Source: Maioricimonas rarisocia (GTDB taxonomy: Bacteria; Planctomycetota; Planctomycetia; Planctomycetales; Planctomycetaceae). From it: 64,000 nt of DNA. How positions within the stretch are numbered: the first letter of the stretch is position 1; every line of letters starts with the position of its first letter. The DNA is taken from positions 4,704,001 through 4,768,000 of the forward strand of contig NZ_CP036275.1 in NCBI RefSeq assembly GCF_007747795.1, given 5' to 3'. Below, one piece after another: positions 32,401 to 41,400 of this stretch. The notes below the pieces were generated by a model that saw only the letters and a list, made by a program, of their open reading frames with translations, did not search any database and was not told the DNA's origin. The position numbers and the translations under genes were made by a program.

Positions 32401-35400
32401 GTTCAGTTCGACAGTTGCCGGCGGCGGGAACGCGCTGACCATCATCGGGGGGGGAGCCTTTGCCGGCGCGGTCAGCGGCGTGACGTCATTGACAGCCGAC
32501 AGCATCGATACAGAGTCGACGCTGGCGGCCGCGACCGTGAACGTCACCGGAACGTCGGAGATCGGCGGCAATGTCACCACGACCGGTCAGCAGACGTACG
32601 GCGGGGCGGTGACCCTCACGGCCGATGTGATCTTCACTGGTGTCGATACGGATGCCGACGGCGAAGGAATCGAATTCGCCTCGACGGTCGCCGGTGGCGG
32701 GAATGCCGTGACATTCGTCGGTGGCGGCTCGTTCGCAGGTGCCGTCAGCGGCGTGACGGCATTCGTGGCCGACACGATCGATACGGAGTCCACGCTGTCG
32801 GCGGTCAGTGTGAACGTCACCGGTGCGGCAGAGATTGGCGGGGACGTCACTACGACCGGGCAACAGGAATACGGCGGGCAGGTGACACTGACGGCGGACG
32901 TCGTGTTCACGGGAGTCGACACCGATGCGGACGGTGCGGGGCTGGAATTCTCCGGGCTTGTCGATGGCGGCGGCAACGCCCTGACGGTTGCGGGCGGCGG
33001 TGCCTTTGCGATGGGCATCGTCAATGTCAGTGTGTTTACGGTGGCGGGGCCCACATCAATCGGAGCGGACGTCACTACGACCGGCGAGCAGGTCTACACA
33101 GGGACGGTCACTCTTCTTGCAGACGTTGTGCTGACCGGCGTCGATTTCGACGGGGACGGTGAAGGGGTTGAGTTCGGCGCCGCGGTGCTGGGGGGTGGCA
33201 ACGCTTTGACGATCGTCGGAGGCGGATCGTTCGCCGGGCCCGTGAGCGGCATCTCCACATTTGTCGCCGATACGCTGGATATCGAGTCCACCCTCTCGGC
33301 CGGATCGGTGAACGTGACCGGCGCTTCAGAATTGGGCGGCGACGTCACAACGACTGGTCAGCAGGAGTACGGGGGGACGGTCACGCTGACGGCCGGCGTG
33401 ATCTTCACCGGGGTCGATACGGATGCCGACGGTGAAGGAGTCGAATTCGGCTCGACGGTCGTCGGAGGCGGCAACACGCTGTCCGTCGCAGGAGGTGGCT
33501 CGTTCGCTGCTGCCGTCAGCGGCGTCACTACTTTCATGGCCGACGCGATCGATACCGAAGCAGCTCTGTCCGCGGCAACCGTCAATGTGACGGGTGTTGC
33601 AGAGATCGGCGGCGACGTCACGACGACGGGGCAGCAGCAGTACATGGGGGCGGTCTCACTGACCGCAGGTGTGATCTTCACCGGTGTGGATACGGATGCG
33701 GACGGCGAAGGGATCGAGTTCGCCTCGACGGTCGCTGGCGGGGGGAACGGACTGACGGTAAGCGGCGGCGCTTCGTTCGCAGCGGCGGTCACCGGTGTCG
33801 GTGCCTTCACGGCTGACACGATCGATACGGAATCCACGCTGGCGGCGACGACCGTTTCGGTCACTGGTGCGGCGGAACTGGGCGGGGATGTCACGACGAC
33901 CGGTCAACAGACGTATGGAGGCCTGGTCACGCTCACGGCGGCCGTGATCTTCACGGGAGTCGACACGGATGCCGACGGTGAGGGAGTGGAGTTCGCCTCA
34001 ACGGTGGCGGGGGACGGCAATGCACTGACGATTTCCGGGGGCGGTGCCTTTGCCGGTGCGGTCAGTGGAGTCACCTCGTTCTCTGCGGACACGATCGACA
34101 CTGCCTCGACGCTGGCGGCGGGAGCGGTCTCCGTGACGGGGGCTGCGGAGATCGGCGGCGACGTTTCAACGACTGGCCAGCAGACGTATGGCGGGCAGGT
34201 GACCCTCACGGCAGGCGTCATCTTCACCGGTGTCGATACGGATGCCGATGGGGAAGGGATCGAGTTCGGAAGCGCCCTCGTCGGTGGCGGCAACGCCCTG
34301 ACCATCGTCGGTGGTGGCGCGTTTGCCGGCGCGGTCAGCGGCGTCACCACGTTCACTGCCGACAGCATCGATACGGAGTCCACGCTGTCGGCTGCCACGG
34401 TCACGGTGACCGGTGCTGCCGAGATCGGCGGGGACGTCACCACAACCGGCCAGCAGGAGTACCTTGGTTCGGTCATGTTGACCGCAGACGTCGTCTTTAC
34501 GGGAGTCGACACGGACGGTGACGGAGCGGGTGTGGAATTCAGTTCGACCGTCAACGGCGGCGGGAACGCCCTGACGATCTCCGGTGGTGGCTCGTTCGCC
34601 GGAGCAGTGAGCGGCATCACGACGTTTCTCGCGGACACCCTTTTCACCGGGTCGACGCTGTCGGCGGTGACGGTGACCGTGACCGGGGCAGCTGAGATTG
34701 GCGGCGACGTCACGACGACGGGCGAGCACCTGTATCAGGGGCCGGTGACACTGACGACGGACGTGACGTTCATCGGAGTCGATACCGATGCCGACGGAGC
34801 CGGCCTGAATTTCCAGGGTCTGGTGGACGGCGGCGGGAACGCGTTGACGGTAACGGGCGGCGTCAACTTCTTCATGGACGTGATCAACGTCAGCGTCCTG
34901 GACGTCACGGGGACGACAATCATCTCCGCGGACGTAACGAGTCTCGATCAGCAGTTCTATGCGGGGCCGGTCCTGCTGCTCGCGGATGTCGTGCTCTCCG
35001 GAGTGGATACCGACGGTGACGGCGAGGGGGTGGAGTTTGCCTCGTCGATTCTGGGAAGCGGACACTCGCTGACCATCGTTGGCGGCGGCTTCTTCGGCGG
35101 CCCCGTGAACACCGTGACCAGCTTTGTCGCAGATACGATCGATACCGAGTCGACGTTCACCGCGGGGACGGTGACTGTGACCGGGGCAGCGGAAATCGGC
35201 GGAAACGTCACCACGACCGGTCAGCAGGAATTCAACGGCCCGGTCACGCTGACAGCAAGCACTCTCTTCACCGGTGTCGACACGGATGCGGATGGCGAGG
35301 GAGTGGAATTCGGCAGTATTGTCACCGGCAACCTGAACTCCATGATTGTGGTGGGGGGCGGCTCGTTTGCCGCGGCGGTCAGTGGTGTCGGAGGATTCAC

Positions 35401-38400
35401 CGCGGACGACATCGACACCGAGTCCACGCTGTCGGCGATTGCGATCACGGTTTCGGGGACTGCAGAGATCGGGGGAGACGTCTCAACGCTCGGCACGCAG
35501 ACCTGGGGCGGAGCGGTGACGCTGGAAGCCGACGTAGCGTTCACCAAGCCGGGCGGCCGTGGCTGGATCGAGTTCCTGGATGACGTCTCCGGAGACTTCA
35601 TGCTGACGGTCGATGCCGACTTCTCCGGAGTAACTTTCGGGGGAACGGTTGGTGGTGTGACTCCGGTTTCCGGCCTGTCGGTCACCGGGGCGATCATCCA
35701 GTTTGACGGGGACGTGGCGGTCGACGATCAGGGGCTGCTGGTGACATCGATGGCGACAACCGATGTCGCAGGCTCGATCACGACGACCAGTGGTGGCACA
35801 GTGCAGTTTGCGAATGGCGGACTGCTGACGCTCGGGAACGCCGTTGTCATTAACGCTGACGGAGCGGTCACTCAGACCGGAGCGGGCGTCGTACAGACCG
35901 GTGCCGACATCAGCACGACCGGTGATGTCATTTCGTTCGTGTCGCCCGTCACGCTGACTGACGACGTCAGCCTCGCGACGGCGGGGGGGGACGTCAGCTT
36001 TGCTGCGACGCTGAACGGGACGATGCCGGGTGGCGAAGGGCTGGCGGTCGACGCCGGCTCGACAGGAAGCGTGACATTTGCCGGCGCCGTCGGAGCCACG
36101 ACGCGCCTCGGAGCGGTCACGATCGTCAACGCCGGCAACGTGACGGTTGCCGATACGCTCGCTGCCGAGTCTCTGCTGCAACAGGGGGGCAGCGGAACCA
36201 CGACGATCAACGGGAACACGACGTTGTTCGGAGCTTCCGGCGTCGAGATCAACTCGCAGACGATTGCCGTCAACGCCACCGTTGACGTGCAATCACCGGC
36301 CGCCGGCGGTCCGCTGCGGCTGCTGGCCGACGACGATCTCGTCGTGAACGGCACGCTTCTCAGTGGGGTCGGCCTGGTCGATCTGACGGCGGGGGATGAC
36401 GTCAGCTTTACGGTAGCGGGAAGCCTCGCTTCGACCGACGGTCTCGTGACGGTCACTGCCGATGCGAACAGCGATGCAAACGGCACCGGCGGTTCCCTGA
36501 CAATGGCGGACGGCTCACGGATCGACGCCGGCATGGGAGCCGTCCGGATGAGTGCCGATGAGAACGTCACTCTGAGCAGTGTTTCCACAGCGAACAGTAC
36601 GGCGGCTGCGATCTCGATCACGAGCACATCGGCGGGGATCGTCGATGGCGGCGAGAGCGACTTCGATCTTGTCGCGAACACGCCGGGTGCGCAGGTGACG
36701 ATCGACGCTCAAACAGGAGTCGGGGCGACCGGGCCGTTCGGGGCTCTCGAGACGACGATTGCCGGTCTGAGTATTACGAATGCTGTCTCTGGCGACATCG
36801 TGATTCTCGAAACCGACTCGCTCATGCTGGCCGGCGCGGTCCAGGGAGGGAGTGGCGACGTTCACGTCTCCACAGCTGCGGGCAGCCTGACGGTTACGAA
36901 TGGCGGTGTCGGGCCGTCCGTTGCCGCCAACGGAAGCAGTGTCATCGCATTGACGGCCACTGGTGCGGACTCGGATCTGGTGATCAATGGAGGTATCGAA
37001 GCCGAGTCCGGAATCGTCACGCTGGCAGGCGCCCGCCACGTTCAGTTTGGCAGCGACGGCGATGTGACGACCAGCGGCGGCAGCGTCGTGGTTCGGGCCG
37101 ACAATGACGCGAATGGTACCGGTCACATCGTCATGGAGGACGGGGCGTTGATCGATTCGGCCGCCGGAACGATCGCCCTCTCGGCGGCCGGAGACGTTAC
37201 CCTCGGTGGCCTCCAGTCGACAAGCAGTGCGGACGACGCCGTCACGATCACGAGTGCGGCCGGTGGCATCCTCGACGGCGGAGATACCTTCGTCGACGTG
37301 GTCGCCGCGGGGGGACGCCTTGTCGTGCAGACTGCGACAGGTATGGGATCGGCCAGTGCCATCGAAACGCAGGTGGATCGGATCGATGTCGTCAATTCGA
37401 CAAGCGGCTCGATCAGCATCAACGAGGCAGACGCACTCACGATCCAGCGAATCGAACAGCTCGGTGCCGGGAATGTCTCGGTCGCAACTGGCAACGGCAC
37501 TCTGACGGTGGTGGCCGGTGGATCGGGGATCACGGCTCAGCAGGGGATGGTGTCTCTGACCGCCGGAGGGGCCTCGGCGGACGTTCTGCTGGAACAGGCG
37601 GTCACCACCTTCGGCGGCGATATCATGATTACGGCCGGTCGGAGCGTGACCTCGACGGTCGACGGTACGTTGCTGACGACAGCCGCGAGCGGTATCGATT
37701 CCGGTTCCGTGACGATTCAGGCGGGCGGCACTGGGAACGTCATGCTCCTGGGCACCGTGGACACCAGGGGGGCAACGGGTGGGGCGGCCAGTGCAGGCGG
37801 TGACGTGACGATCACCACGACCGACGCCACTGTGACGCTGACGGCGCTCGACGTCTCCGGCGGCGGCACCGGCGGCAACTCGGGAAGCATCTTCATCACG
37901 GCCGGCGATGCGAATGGACAGTTCGACAACGACGTGGTTCTCACAGCGGCACTGACCGCGGTCGGATCTTCCGGCGGTGCGGACGGTACGATTTCATTGA
38001 CCGCTGGCGGCGACATCGTCGATGCCAACGACGGGATGACGCAGATTACGGCCGGTGATCTGGCTCTCAGTGCGGCAACAAACATCGGCACCATCACCGA
38101 CTTCGTGGCGGGAACGGGTAACGCGATCGATGTGACCGTCAGCGGCAAACTGACGCAGGCGACGATCACCGAAGCAGGGGGCGCCATCTTCCTGAACGTG
38201 ACCGGCGATCTGCAGGCCGCAACCGGCGCGATCAATCCCGACGCGGATGGTGCCGCGACGCTGCTGCTGAAAACCACCGGTGCTCTCGACCTCGGCACGG
38301 ACCCCGGCGTGTTCACGCTGACTGCCGGCGACAACCTGGGGCTCGAAGCCGGGACGACGCTGACGCTGCCGAATTCGGGGCTGAACCTGGGAGACGGGTC

Positions 38401-41400
38401 CCTGCGACTGGTGGGAGGAACCGACATCGTCGATGCCGCCGGCCGCGATCTGGGGCCGCTGGTCGCCAGTGATTTGAGCTTCGTCTCCGGCGCCGCTGGC
38501 GGGACCACGACGCTGCAGACCACCGTTGGGACACTCTTCGCTGATCTCTCGACCGCTCCGGCCGGGGCCGGGCTTGTCGTCAACGAAAGCGACGCAATCA
38601 CGCTGACGCAGATCACCACGAATGGCGGCGACGTCACCGTGAATGCCGGCCTGGTCGGGGCAGGGGATCTGACGGTCGTCAGCGTTGTTGCGAATGGGGC
38701 CGAAGTGGTCCTCGACACCTCGACGACCGGCGGACGCATCGTCGACGGAAGCGACGCCGAGATTGACATCGTTGCCGATGCCGTGGCTCTTCGGGCGGTG
38801 GACGGGATCGCCGATGGAGATCGCCTCGAGATCGACGCGGCGACTCTGGCGGCAACGACGCAGCGGGGGGACATCAACGTCATCGACCCGTCCAGTGGAC
38901 TGGTCATCGGGACGGTCGCCGGCACGTCCGGACTGAGTATCACCGGCGGAGCCGCCGGCGACGACATCGCCGTCGACGCGTTGGGAGCTGTGACGGTCGC
39001 TGCGGCAGTTCGAAATGTTGGCGGCGGCGATGTGATGCTTGCTGCCCGTGGACAAAGTTCCGACCGCGACCTGACGATCAACGCTGTGATCAGCACCGGC
39101 GGAGGCAGCGGCGACGTGTCGCTGTTTGCCGGGGACACGATCAGCGTCAGCAGCACCGGAGGCGCACAAACGTCAGGTACGGGACTGCTGACCGTCGCGG
39201 CCAGCACCCATGTCGACGATGCGGGCGCGATGCAGAACGGGACCGCGGCCGGATCGATTCTGATGCAGAGCGGAGCCGTCTTCGGTACCGAGGATGGTGA
39301 CATCCGGCTGCAGGCACCGGGTGACGTTGCGGTGAGCCGCGTCGATGCGAATATGAACGGTGATGCGAACGCCGGTGACGTGACGGTCACGGCTGACTTC
39401 GACGGCGTTTCCGGTGGTCTGAGTGACGGCACTGGTGCGGTGACCGATTCGTCGGCGGACGAATCCGTCAATGTTGTCGCGAACGATCTCGAGATCACGG
39501 CGGCGACCGGAGTGGGGGGACCGAACGGTCTCGAAACCGATGTCGCCACGCTCGCGCTGACCAACCTGGTCTCTGGGGATGTCATCATCCACGAAGTGAT
39601 CGGCGCCGGAGACAACGGACTGATCGTCCGTGAAGTCTCGAACCAGCTCGGTCACGTCCACGTCGAAACCTTTGATGGAGACCTGACAACGAGCGGCGCG
39701 GTTTCGACGACCACAGGGGGGAACATCACGCTGATTGCCGGCGACGCGGACGGCGACGGCAACGGCAGCCTCAACGTGCAGGAGACCGTCACCACGCAGA
39801 CGGGACAGGTGACGCTCACCTCTTCCGGCGATGACGTGACGTTCACGGCGGCCGGTGATGTGGCGACCGATGGAACCATCCAGGTGAACGCCGGCGCCGC
39901 GGGGGCGGGCCGCATTACCCAGGCCAATGGGTCCGTTCTCGACGCAGGCAGCGGTCAGATTGACCTTAACGCCGCTGGAGACGTGACTGTCGGCCGGCTC
40001 GTGACAACCAGTTCGTCCGATACCGCGGTGACTGTGACCACTCAGGGGGCGGTGGTCGACGGCGGCGACACCGGCGGTGTCGATATCGACGTCACTCAGG
40101 GACGCCTCGTGATCGTCGCTGCGGATGGAATCGGCTCGGGCAACGCGATCGAAACGCACGCCGCATCGCTGGACGCTCAGAACAGCGCAGGGGGCGATGT
40201 CTCGGTGCGAGAGTCGGACGGCGTCGAGATTGTGCGGCTCAATCAGGGGGGAAGTGGCGACCTCTCACTGACCGCGGCCGGTACGGTGACAGTCCTGTCC
40301 GGCCAGCCGGGCGTCTCCGCCACGAGCGGTCGAATTCAGATCGAGGCGACCGGTTCCGGTTCGGACGTGCAGCTCGACGGAACGGTTCGTTCCAGCAGCG
40401 GACAGGTGGCAATTCACGCCGCCGACGACGTGCAGATCAGTGGCACGGGCCGGATTACCTCGACATCCGGTGCGGTGGAAGTCGTCGCGGATGCCGATCA
40501 GGGACGTGGCGGTTCCAGCGGCGCAATCGTGATGATCGACGGCGCAGTCGTGAATGGTGGTTCCGGGGACGTGACTTTCAGTGCGGACGGTTCGGTGACG
40601 GTCGGGCAGGTCATCACTTCCGGCATGGTTTCGCTGTCGTCGGCCGGTGGTGGCATCGTCGACGCCGGCGACTTTGGCGGAGCCGACGTGACGGCTGGCA
40701 GCCTCGTGATCCGTTCGATGCAGGGCGTCGGCACCGGCAATCCGATCGAAACGAGCGTCAGTCGACTGGCGGCAATGAACGAGGGGGGCGGCGATCTGCG
40801 GATCGATAACACCGGCGCCGGCCTGATGACGATCGACACCGTTGACGGCCTGTCCGGCATCTCGCTGACCGGATCGAGTCCGGGCCAGATCGTCGTCACC
40901 AACGGCAGTCCGCTCAACGTCGATGCGGGCGTGACTAACCTGACCGGAGGCGGGATCACGCTCAAGGCGTCCGACACCGCCGCCGCGGGGGATCACCTGA
41001 CGATCAACGCCCAGATCGCTGCGCCGGGCAGTGCCGGTCACGTCCTGCTGGAAGCGGGGGACGATCTGATCATTCATGACTCGGGAGCCGAGGATGATGT
41101 GATCGGCGCGACGGTGACCGGAATGGCGGGCGATTCGGTGATCATGACCTCGGACGTGCTGGTCCGCAGTGCGACTGGCTCGGTAGCGCAGCCGTTGCCG
41201 CTGATCTCCAGTATCAACGCTCCACCCGTTGAAGCGGTGGGGCGCTCGCTCGTGACGGTCGAATTCGGTCGCCCGGGCGAAGCGAACTTCGTCGTCTCGG
41301 TCGACCGGTCGGACGGAACGATCCAGACGGCTCAATTCACACCGCCGGCGTTCGTCGGTCCAACGACAGTGACGTTCGAACACACCTTCGATGCGAACCC

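Noticed and set aside
18287-35527. Possible CRISPR or satellite array
   Set aside because: The units are 273 bp, in frame, and code for a beta-strand protein with only substitutions between copies; there are no short repeats with unique spacers.
20317-35697. Long open frames on the minus strand across the repeat array (Pro/Val/Ser/Thr-rich, e.g. 27763-29325 and 29593-31170)
   Set aside because: They repeat with the same 273-bp period as the plus-strand protein, lack ribosome sites, and break and resume with it. They are mirror frames caused by codon bias of the sense gene.
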